From Psococerastis gibbosa (taxonomy: Eukaryota > Arthropoda > Insecta > Psocodea > Psocidae): 64,000 nt of DNA. The translations under genes and the position numbers were made by a program. How positions within the stretch are numbered: the stretch's first letter is position 1; each line of letters begins with the position of its first letter. The notes below the pieces were generated by a model. It saw only the letters and a program-made list of their open reading frames with translations. It searched no databases and was not told the DNA's origin. Positions 10,881-21,552 of this stretch are shown here, in pieces. The stretch spans positions 40,136,770 to 40,200,769 of the forward strand of contig OZ020484.1 in NCBI GenBank assembly GCA_963971405.1, written 5' to 3'.

Positions 10881-11054
10881 CACTATTACTATAGAGCTAT
10901 AAAGCCTTCCCTTACACTTAAATAGGAACAACCGGGAACGCCAGCTTTCAATGTATTCGGAAGCACGTAAATATAATATAATAAATTCAGTAAGCGTGGG
11001 ATTCAAACCAACGTTTCGGTTGAAAGTCAGAGTCCGTACTAGCACTGTACATGT
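10881..11054 (-). mobile_element. tRNA-headed SINE-A, copy
   Basis: Minus-strand copy: head GGACATGTACAG...TAGTACGG, B-box-like GGTTTGAATCC, and 3' part with AAGGGAAGGCTTTATAGC. More diverged than 55056. The 192-codon frame starting nearby (10987-11565, minus) runs through it and is not taken as a gene. Confidence 0.7.
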
Positions 11055-12422
11055 CCACGTTATATTGGCAATACGGCAATAATGTTAATAATATTGGCAA
11101 TAATTGACAAAAAAAAAACTCGAAAATCACTAAATTGCCGCTAATAAAAAAATATCCCTCTAAAATCCCCCTCCCTCTGGAAATAGAAGCCTTTTGAAGT
11201 TGCGTCACATAGCATCGATACAGCCAAATGTATAGGAAGCGGATAAAATGAAATGAACGGCCGAATTTGAAACAAAAGGTATCAATAACAGTTTTCCTAT
11301 TTCCATTGAGAGCTAACACAGCGAGCGCTGTAGCTGCAAGGCATTTGAAAGAGACAGCGGCACTGGCACGATTGCTCGTTGACAGAACAAAGGATCGGGG
11401 CAAATGATGGGGGTGGGGGAGGGGGCAGGGGGTGTTAGGGGGAACGCTTAACGCGAATGATGAACCCCTAGTCCACTGTCGTTCAGAGGAAATGCTCCTT
11501 TCATATTTTGTAATTGGAAAATCTGACATTTTTAATTTGATTTTTTTTAGCAATGTTAAATACATATAAAATAATTATTAATTCAGTAATCTCATCTAAA
11601 TCTGCAAAAGATTTTTTTTTTCATTAATGCGTTTGGTTTTTTTTTATGAAATTGACCTACAGTAGTTTTTATTACTTGATATAGGTCTACAGCAGATTTA
11701 TTGCTGTGATAATTCAGCCTAGTATCAGTCTTTAATACTCAACAACTGCCCAGACACTGCTGCTAACTTCTCTTATAGAGCAGCAAGTGTTCATATGTTG
11801 CTCTGTAAATTTTCATATTAGGGTAAAATAGTTAATATAATACTGAATAGTAAAAAGCTTGCTTTAAGACTCCTTCGAGTCTACTATGGCGTTTAGTATT
11901 AACATATTCTCGGGGTTAAAAATGTAAACAAAGCAATTTTAAATAGTACTTTCCATTGTAAATATTAATTCCATGTTAAGATTAAAAATAATCGCCATAG
12001 TATGCCAGCTGGAACCAGTGCCACGACATCATTTGACCAATAGCAGCCCATATTTCACACTAGTATTTATTTACATTTTTTAATCCCAGGTTTATAAAAT
12101 TAAAAATATAAATATAGTAGGCCCGCAGGCAGCTGATGGAAAATTTTCCCTCTATGTTCTAACGAGCTCAGGTTTTACTTCTAGGCCGATCAGAAAATCA
12201 AGAAAAAAATAAGAACAATAATATGCCTGTATACCTAATTTATTAATTATTAATATCAAGAAAAATAAAAAAAAAATAAAAAATGTTGAGTAAGAATTAT
12301 GCCACATTGGGAAATAAGTAATAGAACATGCTGGGAGTTTAGCAAAAAGTTTGTCATGAATCGGACGCTTGGCATAATGAAGAGGTCAATGCGTACATAT
12401 TCTATAAGGTTATAGGGAGCAC
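11055..12422. other. No gene; a G-rich patch and a dispersed 46-bp repeat
   Basis: 11280-11500 is GC-richer with GGGGGTGGGGGAGGGGG on the plus strand, a potential quadruplex former. About 40 bases near 12027-12066 repeat those at 8380-8421. Otherwise AT-rich. Confidence 0.4.
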
Positions 12423-12665
12423 ATATGAGTCGCCTAGTATCAAAGTCGCCAATGTAATTTTTGACCAATTTTTCAGAAGCCACGAAACCTGTAAATACAG
12501 TAAAAATCATATACTGTATTAAACTCAACTGGCAATACAGTTACTGAACTATCAGTTTAGTTTAATACAGTATATTATTTTTACTGCTGTATTTACAGGT
12601 TTTATGGTTTTTGAAAAATTGATCAAAAATTTCATTGGCGACTTTGATACTAGGCGACTCATATA
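12423..12665. mobile_element. 243-bp foldback element, ATATGAGTCGCCTA termini
   Basis: Two arms of about 105 bp are inverted copies, from ATATGAGTCGCCTAG to CTAGGCGACTCATAT, with a short loop near 12535-12555. Termini resemble those of 17880-18137 (ATATGAGTTGCCTA). No coding sequence. Probably a TA-target MITE. Confidence 0.8.
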
Positions 12666-13189
12666 ATCCGTCCTTATAGACTTAAAATTATATCTCCTCT
12701 GAAGCCGGCAAAGCACAAATGAAAGCTCATGCAATTGAAGCTGTCGGAAAATTGAAGGCAGCAGTAATAATTGACAGAGGGATGAGTAAATTGAAGAATC
12801 TCGAGTTCTTGATAAAGCAAACGGAAGGACACGGAATGGCGGAAGCCAAGTAAGGAACCAGATAAACAAATCATTAAATCTCCTTGTGTTGGGGGATTCA
12901 TCCAATATTAAACGCTCTCATTCGATTTTACCCTAATGCTCGATTCCCACTAATTGACTAACTTTTTCGGAAGCAATTCTCAGTTGTTAACCGACTGCCT
13001 ATCTTATCAAGTAACTATGCTGAGGTTATTTCCCTCTCGTATACAGAAACTTTAGAATTTGATAATAAGCGCAGTGATTTATTCGTTATATTAAAAGAAA
13101 AGTTTTCAGTGAGAGGATACATCTCGTAAGAAGTTTGAAACAGTCGTGTTAGAAGTTAATTTGAGGTGAGGTACTGTAGCTGAATTGAA
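12666..13189. other. No gene seen
   Basis: Short overlapping minus-strand frames (75-117 codons) from the foldback arm outward have no recognisable domain. Nothing else recognised. Confidence 0.35.
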
Positions 13190-13410
13190 CAACCGCGAGA
13201 AAATGACGAAAGGAAAGTATCGCCTTGCTCATATAATGATAAAGGAAAGATAGAAGGACTGAGGGCTCCCGCCAGAAGAACATCGAGGTTGAAAAACCTG
13301 AGGCAGTGGTTTGGCAACGGCTTCCCTTTTTAGAGCAACAGTCTCCAAGGTACAAATTGCCATGATGATCGCCAATATTCGATAGAAGAGGCATTTAAAG
13401 AAGAGGACAT
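13190..13410 (+). pseudogene. LINE 3' end (family E), decayed copy
   Basis: Plus-strand remains of the C-terminus of a non-LTR reverse transcriptase: KYRL...GKIEGLR, then RRTS, WKNLRQWFG and VSKVQIAMMIAN, spread over frames by small indels. It ends in GGCATTTAAAGAAGAGG. Sister copies at 28915-29190, 40990-41265 and 59455-59650 are all 5'-truncated, as usual for LINEs. Confidence 0.7.
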
Positions 13411-14067
13411 TCCGTGACATTGAAGAAACCATTTTAGCCTATTATCTTCAATACTCCGGAAAACAAGCAGTGGAAGAATTACCACTTACTGCGGATCGGA
13501 GAAGCTTTGGTCATTTGGGGAATCGGTTATTTTGTAGCTAGAAAATTCAGTCATGACAAATCCAATTCCCACCATCTTCTACAAGTAGTTTACCAAGAAA
13601 CTTCGACTAAGTTAGCCCCAGTAGTCCTCCTGTTTCCATCTTCAGCTATCGCCCGTTCTCAGTTCTCACATAAATCTTTAATGGCAGGTGATAAGTCATA
13701 TATATAGCAAGGGAAAAAAGCGTAGTTATTAATTTACAGATGGGCATATTTTAAAGCAGCTCTGTCACCGCATGACATTCTGCTTTGATGCAATAAAATC
13801 ATGAACAGAGTCAATTCACATGAGAGCCAAATAAATTAGTGTCGTGTGAGGGGACAATAAATTAAGGGCAGTTCACATTCATCGCATAACGAATAAATAA
13901 TGGAGCTAAAGCCTGGCTAATGATTGTGCCATGCATCATGCACTTGGCCAACGGCGCTCCCAACTGCATTTCCCCCCCTCACTTGCAATTAAATGTTATA
14001 CATCACTGGTCCCGCGAATTCACACCAGTTTCAAAAAAGATTATTTTGTTACAACACAACCTTTATT
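13411..14067. other. No gene seen
   Basis: Unique-looking sequence. Short frames at 13507-13707 and 13920-14117 have no recognised content. Confidence 0.35.
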
Positions 14068-14500
14068 TTATTGCTTTCCTATCTATATTGTATGTTAGTT
14101 TATGGAAAGCTTTGTGATGGTCGAAATTTTCGATTTCGAGATTTCAGTGGATTTACACGTTTCTAGGTACCAAGATACAAAAAAGGATTTTTTACGAAAT
14201 GTCTGTCTGTCTGTTCGTCGATTTGTAGGCAAACTACTCGGTGGATTTAGATGAAATTTGGTATGTAGGCTCATAAAAATCATATCTTGGATTTTTTTTG
14301 GTTTAAATTATGGGCTAACTCAATTTTGGGGTTTTACCTTCCAGAAACCCTCTTTTCTCTAAAAGAAACTTTTTTAATTCACTGCAATCGTTTATTCGTT
14401 ATTATTAATGTTAACAAAACCCAGTAGGTCGCTTGCCCCTTGATAGTTTGGTAGAGTTTACATAGAGTAACAAAAATATTTATGAAGAAATTATTGATAA
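14068..14500 (+). repeat. Dispersed repeat D, copy
   Basis: Begins TTTATTGCTTTCC, then a short inverted motif GGAAAGC, GCTTTGTGATGGTCG, TTTTTTACGAAATGTCTGTC and CAAACTACTCGGTGGATTT, and later AATGTTAACAAAACCCAGTAGG and CTTGCCCCTTGATAGTTT. Aligns along most of its length with 46083-46730 and, inverted, 48245-48990. Confidence 0.75.
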
Positions 14501-15394
14501 TTCATGCCTCAGTACATTGCATACCCTGTCATTATATGGAGTAACACATTGTATTGCAGTATAAAAATATCGTATTTGTATCAAAATACAATTTGTTCAA
14601 ATTGGGTAACATAATGAATATTGTCATGCAGGTGTTGCCTACATTGCATTCATTCCTTTTATATAGGCTTAGGTACAGTGCAATGCAGCCATCAAAACGT
14701 AAAAATGTGCACCAGTATTGCATTGTATGTCAATTGAAATGCACGTAAATTTCTGGAAGAATTTGAAATTTTCATTATTTAAGGGGTGCCAACCATGCAT
14801 TTCTACAAGTTTTCTTCTATAGCATTTTACTTTTTTTATTTTCTAGGCGTCACGGCATGTATCGACAAAGAACGTGTAATATTCAATATGATTGAAAATA
14901 TTGTAATTTAAATTTGAAATGCGCTCAGTTATCAATATGGCGGCTAGTGGGCCTGCATAAGATAAGTACGCAATTTCGATGGGTGAAGGGTCTCCACAAG
15001 CTAAGTACAGAGTTTTGACCGGGTACAGGTATCAGTTCTGATATGCTGCAATGTTTACTGCATCTTCAATATTTTTTACATTGGTACTTACTACTTATCT
15101 CTAATAGTAGGCTTATAGTTAACGGGATATTACAGCTCCTGCCATTCCGGTTAATATATTTCTATGCCAAAAGCTCAAGCAGAAAAATATTTTCAATACA
15201 TTTCAATTTATAATAAATAATTTAATCAAAACTAGTGGGTTTTGTAACTTTGTTTACATTAATAAGTATTATAATATTTGTGAATTTAAAATAAATCATA
15301 CGAGCCGTTTCTGCTGAGAAAAATGTTTTTAGTCGTTTTTGGTGGACCTATAAAATCCTCCAATAGGCCTATGAAAAAAAAATTAACCCCGGTA
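14501..15394. other. No gene seen
   Basis: 14532-14748 holds paired open frames on both strands that mirror each other; neither is convincing. The remainder is AT-rich. Confidence 0.35.
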
Positions 15395-15592
15395 AACATC
15401 ACATACATGCCGAATTTCATCAAATTCTATCGAGTTGCAGACCAACAAAGAGGCAGATAGACCGACCGACTGACATTTCGTACAATCCACTTTTTTGGTT
15501 CCTCAGAACGTGTACATCCATGGGAATCTCGAATTCTATTCTTTTGACCAAAACAAAGCTTTCCACGTATAGACAGGAAAGTAATAAAACGA
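15395..15592 (-). repeat. Dispersed repeat D, partial copy
   Basis: CCGAATTTCATCAAATTC, GACATTTCGTACAATCCAC, GGTTCCTCAGAACGTG and the terminal AAGCTTTCC...GGAAAGTAATAAA match the D family end, minus orientation. The far part of the repeat is missing. Confidence 0.65.
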
Positions 15593-16261
15593 CACTAGTA
15601 GAAATTTATCGAAGTATACAAAATGCGTGGCAATTAGCGGTATAAGACTAAATAAAATGTCCTCGAAATTGACCAGAGGCGAACTATTCGTTAGGAGGGG
15701 GAAATATCCACCCCCCTCGTAAAGTAATGAAATTGTTATTGCATGGGGAGCTCCCAGTGGGCCGGATGTTTTAAAATAGGCTCGCGAGTAAGGGGGAGAG
15801 GGAAACCACTGTGATATGTGCAACTCATCCATTACCCTATTCACCTCGCAAATCCCAAAAACGCGCTAATTTTCCCAACTGCTGAATTTCCCAGGTTTTC
15901 GAGACTCACGTAAAAATAATATGGTTGGGTTAATTTTATAGCTTCCGGTAGGGTTATTGAAATACGAGACACCTTCCATGCTAACATTAAATATACGTTT
16001 ATGTTAAAACCTTTTTCACTCTCCCTTTTTGATTGTGCTAAGAGGACATTTATGGGTACAAATGGAAATATGAATTGCAATTTAAGGGTCATGTTTAATA
16101 ATTTTTGTTCGTTGGGGGCTTTTAAATTTTTTAGGAAATGATTATGGGAATTGCGCTCTAATATAGGTCTCGTACAGGTGTAGTTGGTCTATACGAGTAT
16201 GTAGATAAGTTTTATTGAATAGTGGCTTACAAGTGTTGGTTCACAGATAATATCTAGACAT
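15593..16261. other. No gene seen
   Basis: Two minus-strand frames (102 and 83 codons, 15536-16092) abut each other but show no domain or biased composition. Nothing recognised. Confidence 0.35.
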
Positions 16262-16345
16262 GAACGAACTTGTGTTTTATTGACTTCCAAAAGGCTTTTG
16301 ACTATGTACTCAGACACGAGAAATTGCTTGATACCCTTGATGATA
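16262..16345 (+). pseudogene. Non-LTR reverse transcriptase scrap (FIDFQKAFD)
   Basis: The frame reads CFIDFQKAFDYVLRHEKLLDTL, shortened here to the key motif FIDFQKAFD, the palm signature (FxDFxKAFD) of LINE reverse transcriptases, which includes the first catalytic aspartate. Family resemblance stops about 30 residues on, so only a small piece survives. The following frame to 16506 is unrelated. Confidence 0.75.
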
Positions 16346-16871
16346 AATTAATACATGATAGATATACAGGGGTGGTGCGGCGTCGACCACCATTAACAGA
16401 CGTTAAAAACGTATTTACGATACAATTAATAATTTACCCGTTCAGGCTATGTTTCAATTTTTTTCTCATGGTTGGAATAATATTTGGTTCGGGATATTTA
16501 GTCTGATTATTATGGAACTCCATATACTACCAAATGAAACTCAAGACCATAACACTTCTTGATGTTCCTCACAGTCATAATAGGCTACTTGACTATTTTT
16601 TAAATCATATTTGAATGCATTAAGAGATTTATTTGAACCCTTCAAAATTATATTACTTTCTTAAAAAAGTTATTTTGTAGGGGGAAAAAATATTTTTCCC
16701 ATCAATTTAAGTTTGATGGTGGTTAATAAGGTTATTATGCATGAACAAATGCAAAAACAAATAGTATTATTTTTAATGAGATTAAGCTCATCTATCATAT
16801 TTTATATTGTATTGTTAAAACTGTCAAGTAGCCAATTATTATTGTATAATATATATAATAATAAAACGCCT
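16346..16871. other. No gene seen
   Basis: AT-rich sequence between a LINE scrap and a foldback element. No repeat recognised. Confidence 0.35.
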
Positions 16872-16874
16872 TTA

Positions 16875-17247
16875 GGTGCCCATTCCATTGACCGGCTAGG
16901 GCTATTTCCAAAAACGGTGACGTAGCAGCAGACATTCAAGACTTAGGTGACGTCTCCACCGACCACGCATTGCAGAATGCAAATGACATTAGAATTTTCC
17001 TTTTCATAGAAATCTATTAAAATGTTTGTACTTAACATATCCCATGACGCCATTTTTTAATTTTAGTTTGTTTGTTTGTGATTTTACTGTATGATCATTG
17101 ATCAATTTTAACTATGGCATAGAGGAAAATAAACATTTCCGTCAATTCTGCAATGCGAGGTCGGTGGAAACGCCACCTAAGTCTTAATGTCTGCTACCAC
17201 GTCACCGTTTTTGGAAATAGCCCTAGCCGGTCAATGGAATGGGCACC
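16875..17247. mobile_element. Harbinger-type foldback MITE H, copy A
   Basis: Starts GGTGCCCATTCCATTGACCG and ends in the inverse; TTA flanks both sides (16872-16874, 17248-17250). Arms of ~115 bp include GGCTAGGGCTATTTCC, ACGGTGACG, AGACATTCAAGACTTAGG and CCACCGACC. The interior runs in the opposite direction to copies B (46916) and C (62281), so the insertion is reversed. No transposase. TWA target and G-starting termini point to PIF/Harbinger. Confidence 0.85.
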
Positions 17248-17250
17248 TTA

Positions 17251-17879
17251 ATATAAAAAAAAGCGCACGACAATAACGGTCACTCGGTCCGATGTCCCAT
17301 TACATGGATTTCTTAAAATCATGCCTATGGTGTAAAACAAGGCTATCGGTGAGTATAGTCGGTTATGCAATGTGAACCACTAACTGCAGTATTATTAATT
17401 ATTATATTGTAGTAACTTTGAAGTATAATTATTATGGCAATTAATAATAAATTCCAGCCGGCCATCAACATGAGACGACTTCATTACATCGGGGTTAAAC
17501 AGAGATTTATGATTTAATAGCGAGCAATTAATACTACAATATTATTATTGTACATTGCAATTGCGCAGTGGTTATTAATAAAATTCTCGACTTCATATCT
17601 ACGAGAGAAATTTGCAATTATTGCTACCAATCATATACAGAACAATTAAGTAGGTACAAGTTTTTATAAATGTCAGTTAAATATTCCTTAATAATAATAA
17701 CGATGATAATAATCTATATTTCTCATACTTCATGTAGAACAAATAGTACAATGGAGCGTTCGAAATGTTATCAATAAAAGTAGAATTAAATCAAGAATAA
17801 ATTTAAAAAAAAATAATTTAGTTTTACAGTACTTAATCAAAAAGGGCAAATTTTATATTATAGGCCAGTATTGTACTAT
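17251..17879. promoter_or_regulatory. Gene-free stretch with a candidate regulatory island
   Basis: 17450-17600 is unique-looking with balanced composition and repeated ATTA/TAAT motifs. The rest is AT-rich with GATAAT simple repeats near 17700. No coding frame. A regulatory role is only inferred. Confidence 0.2.
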
Positions 17880-18137
17880 ATATGAGTTGCCTATTAGCTA
17901 AAGCAATCCTGTCCACCCAGGTCGATTTTTCAGAAACCGCAAAAAACTGCTGTGCCGCAACACCATGAGGTATAACATTACAGTTTTTAAAGCTAATTTT
18001 AACAGTATTACAATTACTTTTGCGTCTCAATATCTGATTCATCGGATAGAGCATTGAAAAATTAAAAAAAATGGCGCGAATATCTCAAAACTGAAAAAAA
18101 ATGGAGATGATTGCTTTTGCTAATAGGCAACTCATAT
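17880..18137. mobile_element. 258-bp MITE, ATATGAGTTGCCTA termini
   Basis: Ends ATATGAGTTGCCTATTAGC and GCTAATAGGCAACTCATAT are inverted copies, with AAAGCAAT/ATTGCTTTT continuing the arm. The middle is not palindromic. Termini match the foldback at 12423-12665, with TA-rich flanks that suggest a TA target. Confidence 0.8.
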
Positions 18138-19080
18138 TATGCTCTGGGATCTGGTTTCAAATAGCGGTGCATACGGGCGTACGTACCTTTTAAACCACCA
18201 GTGTCACCCCTCCCCCCTCATTTTGACACCGCTCCAAAGGGCCGTCTCGAGCGTTCGGAAGAGGCCTCACCCGGCGGAAAAGTTTTGTGAAATAGTGGGG
18301 TTTTACGCATTTTGTTTGCAGTAACGTCTTGATCTTACAGACGAAGTATATAACTGCAAGGGCTTTGGGCGTCTGAAGCGGCTGCATCACCACCTCATAT
18401 AGAACCTACCTTTACATGTAATTACCGCCAACCGGACATAGATGAACCAGCCACTAGACGGCTGAATAAGAGTTAAGAATCATCCTAATTGCATCCAGAT
18501 ATAAAAGTGAACAGCTTCTTCTTACCTGAAACAATAAAAATTCAACATATAAAGAATCCAAATAGTCTGATGGTCAGGCGGTTGGTTGGCGGCGCTGCTA
18601 TGTTAGGGTGCGTACGAAGACAATACGATTTAGCCGAATTTCTAAAAAGTCGTATATCCTTCAAGACTAACAGGTAGAATGAAGAATTAAAGGCATGAGC
18701 AAGTGCTCTTTTTTACACTCATAACCAAATCACTTTTACAAATTAGCGTTTGCTTCCGGAAAATGCGCAAAAGCTCAAGAAACGTCAAGAGACGTGGCAC
18801 AAGGAAATGCTTGTATTGTAATTATGAATACAACCCGATTTGCTACTCATGAAGAACACTTTTGTTACCTGGGCAAATGCTATTGTGAAAAAATTTTATG
18901 TTTAGAAACTCAAGCGTATGCTACACTTACGTGAAGTGTACGCTTAGCTTCTTTTTATGAATTCGGCGGATTAACGGTCAATTACTAGGCTGCAATTTGC
19001 GGTAACCAATGAACGACAAGCAATATTGTATATATTGCAGTATTATATGATATGTATAACACTGACATTTAACTAACTTC
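18138..19080. other. No gene; scrap of the 57239 element family
   Basis: 18255-18360 aligns loosely with the interior of 57239-57744: GGGGTTTTACGCATTTTG, then GCAGTA and TTACAGACGAA. The remainder, including the frame at 18489-18677, has nothing recognised. Confidence 0.4.
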
Positions 19081-19190
19081 AGGCAACCTTCTCGTTAAGA
19101 CGATGCCCCGGTTCGGCGTGGGTTCGAATCCCGCCAAGTCAAGTTTTTTCAATATCCTCTAATTTCGGTTATAACGAGGAGATTACCTCT
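19081..19190 (+). mobile_element. SINE-B, copy 1
   Basis: TTAAGACGATGCCCCGGTTCGG then a perfect B box in GGGTTCGAATCCC and GCCAAGTCAAG. After it come TTTCGGTTATAACGAGG and AGATTACCTCTCC. Copy 2 is ~430 bases downstream and another lies at 47853-47930 (minus). The tRNA-like head has no full cloverleaf. Confidence 0.7.
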
Positions 19191-19504
19191 CCAATCTCTT
19201 CTGCTTCAAGTTACAGCCGGGTGGCTGGTTGGCAGCAACATGTGGCTTCGATGCCTACACTCCCCTCGATCCTGGCACGCCCTCTTCAACTCCACGTATC
19301 GTATGTCTTGGCCCCTACATCCTCTCCAATCAAAGTTAGTTAAATGCCAGCGTTGTATATGTCATATAATAATACTGCCAAATGTAGAAGAAAGCATTGC
19401 CTTTCTGCAATAAAGTAAGCTCACAGATCTGTTCTATTAGAAAGTTGTGTCTAACATTACGAATCTTATCAATACGAGCATATAAGTTGAGGATTTAGAG
19501 GGAA

Positions 19505-19625
19505 CTGAACTTGTCGGGGCATGTGGTCCAGCTGTTAACATGACGCCCTGGTTGGGCTTAGACCGTGGGTTCGAATCCCGCCAAGTCCAGTTTTTTCTAT
19601 ATAGCCTACTCTAATAATTTCGGAT
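19505..19625 (+). mobile_element. SINE-B, copy 2
   Basis: GGCATGTGGTCCAGC (A-box-like), ATGACGCCCTGGTTGGGC, and GTGGGTTCGAATCCCGCC (B box), then AAGTCCAGTTTTTT. The spacing and long middle resemble a tRNA with a long variable arm (Leu/Ser type). Tail CTCTAATAATTTCGG matches copy 1. Confidence 0.75.
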
Positions 19626-19818
19626 AAGCAATTTGCAATTTGACAGTTAGCTTGCCGTACACTTTATCTCACGTGCTTCGAACGTATACCTTTCAAATTT
19701 TTAACCATAGTGCTTTGGAATATATCATGGTAGTTGATCACTCTGCTGCGGCTGTTGCTGTTGCTTCTATAACACAAACGAGCACAGGCTGGAATGATTC
19801 TAATCCGCCGTCATCAGT

Positions 19819-20630
19819 TGTTGCGTTTTCTCCCCGGCTTAGGGTTCTTTAGGAGAGGCTGTAGGATCGAGGAATGAATGTTGTGAAATAATTACGACAA
19901 GATTTAATTAACAGAAATTATATTCTTGATAGAATTATGAAACCCTAAGATATAGAAAAATAGAGCACCTGTAGTAGCGTGGCCAATAAGCGTCTCCAAT
20001 AAATAAAAAGTAAGCGATCACCTCATGGCTCAATCCTAAATCGTCACATTGTCTGGGCTGAGGAGGGAGCGGAGTCCGAACACCCCCTTCCCATCATCGT
20101 CGAAATCAAATCCATGCCACCACAACTCCTGCCAGCCATCATCCTTATGACTTCTTCCTTCTTTAAAATCTCATTTCTTTTTTTCTTTTTTTAAAATCCA
20201 AATCGGGTTATAAGAAATTCTCGGCCATCCTTTTTCGTAACATTTTCTAACAAGCCACCGCAAATTCAACCGGCCGCCAACCTCTCGTCAAAAACTTTTT
20301 TAAAGTAATAATAATAATAATAAAAGTATTTTTATTAATAAATAGAAATAAATAATAATAGATACTTTATGATTTTGTGATTTTAAAAGATCTGGCGATA
20401 ATTAAATTGTGAATAATAATAAAAGATAGAAAAAATTAATTTATTTTAAACCGAATGTGATATTTGGAGGTTGGTTAATTGAACAAAACAAATATGGCGG
20501 ATTTACAAATAAATAAATAAATTGAAAAAATTTAATAAATAATAATAAGAAGATATGTAATCGTAATATTAAGATTTAGTATATCCAGTAAACTGGATAC
20601 ACATATAAAAAGGTAGGGTTGCACGCTACA
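19819..20630 (-). repeat. 3' LTR of the Gypsy element
   Basis: 812 bp. On the plus strand it begins TGTTGCGTTTTC and ends GCACGCTACA, so on the coding strand the ends are TG...CA. Length and sequence match 27088-27899 throughout by eye. It contains an 18-bp inverted motif TATCCAGTAAACTGGATA near the U3 end, and AT-rich triplet runs. Confidence 0.97.
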
Positions 20631-21552
20631 ACAAGGGTCTTCTCCCCCCCCTTTTTTTCAAACCTACACTCGTTAGGAAAGCAAACGAGAGAAAAGCCCC
20701 CATCGCCCCCAAGAAGTCAACACCACACGAACCAAAGATCCCCAGAAAAACAGAGAAGAAAAGAACGGAACAACGGGAAGGGATCTACACTAGCCTGAGC
20801 CAGTACGAGACCTTTGAGCGGTTAAAACCTAAAGAACATCTTAACCGATCCACTGACGGGTAACCTCGCTACAGAAGAGGGAAAAACCAATCATACACCA
20901 TTCGTATCCCATTCATACAACATCCATCCACGGATTGGGCGCCATCTGTAGGAGCAGAGAGAAAGAAGAACAGCTGAGGAGATATGGTATGGGCCTTCGC
21001 GGTCCCAAAAAGACCGGACTATCCCATCGTGACAGAGTACAGTAGGGAGTTCCAGAACGTAAAACGTCGATACTAAGCATCTCGCGATAGCATTAGGATC
21101 GCCCTCAAAAGGTCATAGCGGACCACCCTCGGTAAAAAAATTACACATTGGGGAGTTCACACACACTCATAAATCAAACACTCGAAAACAAACTCCCACC
21201 CAACTATTGATCAATCCACTAACTATACCAAAAACCAAACTCAGAACAGAAGGTATCCAAACATGGTCTTTTCAACCTCATTCTCCAATGCAAATCGACA
21301 TGGAAGGATAGAAAGCTCACCCCCCATTAACGATTCACGAATCATTTTCCAAAATTTAATACGTCCAGGAGTACTCAAAACTCAAACAACCAGGACATTC
21401 CTATTCAACGTCGTACTAAACTCACTAACTATTAATCACCTCCGGGACGACAACTAAAACAAGCAAAAAAATATGTAGGGTATACCCCCTCTTTCTTTCA
21501 TATACTATTTTAAGTACACAACAATACACAGTCGAACCCACGATATTATAGT
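20631..21552 (-). other. Gypsy element 3' untranslated region with polypurine tract
   Basis: Between the pol stop and the 3' LTR. On the coding strand the tract AAAAAAAGGGGGGGGAGAAG (20640-20668 on plus) lies about ten bases before the LTR and is the likely plus-strand primer. No long frame lies here, so there is no envelope gene. Confidence 0.75.

Noticed and set aside
10987-11565. 192-codon minus-strand frame
   Set aside because: It begins in AT-rich sequence and runs through a reversed SINE-A. No domain or consistent composition.
19100-19140. tRNA gene at a perfect B box
   Set aside because: No acceptor stem pairing around it, and the same sequence recurs at 19505 and 47853, so it is a SINE head.
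20631-21552. Envelope gene in the Gypsy element
   Set aside because: No long frame on the coding strand between pol and the 3' LTR.
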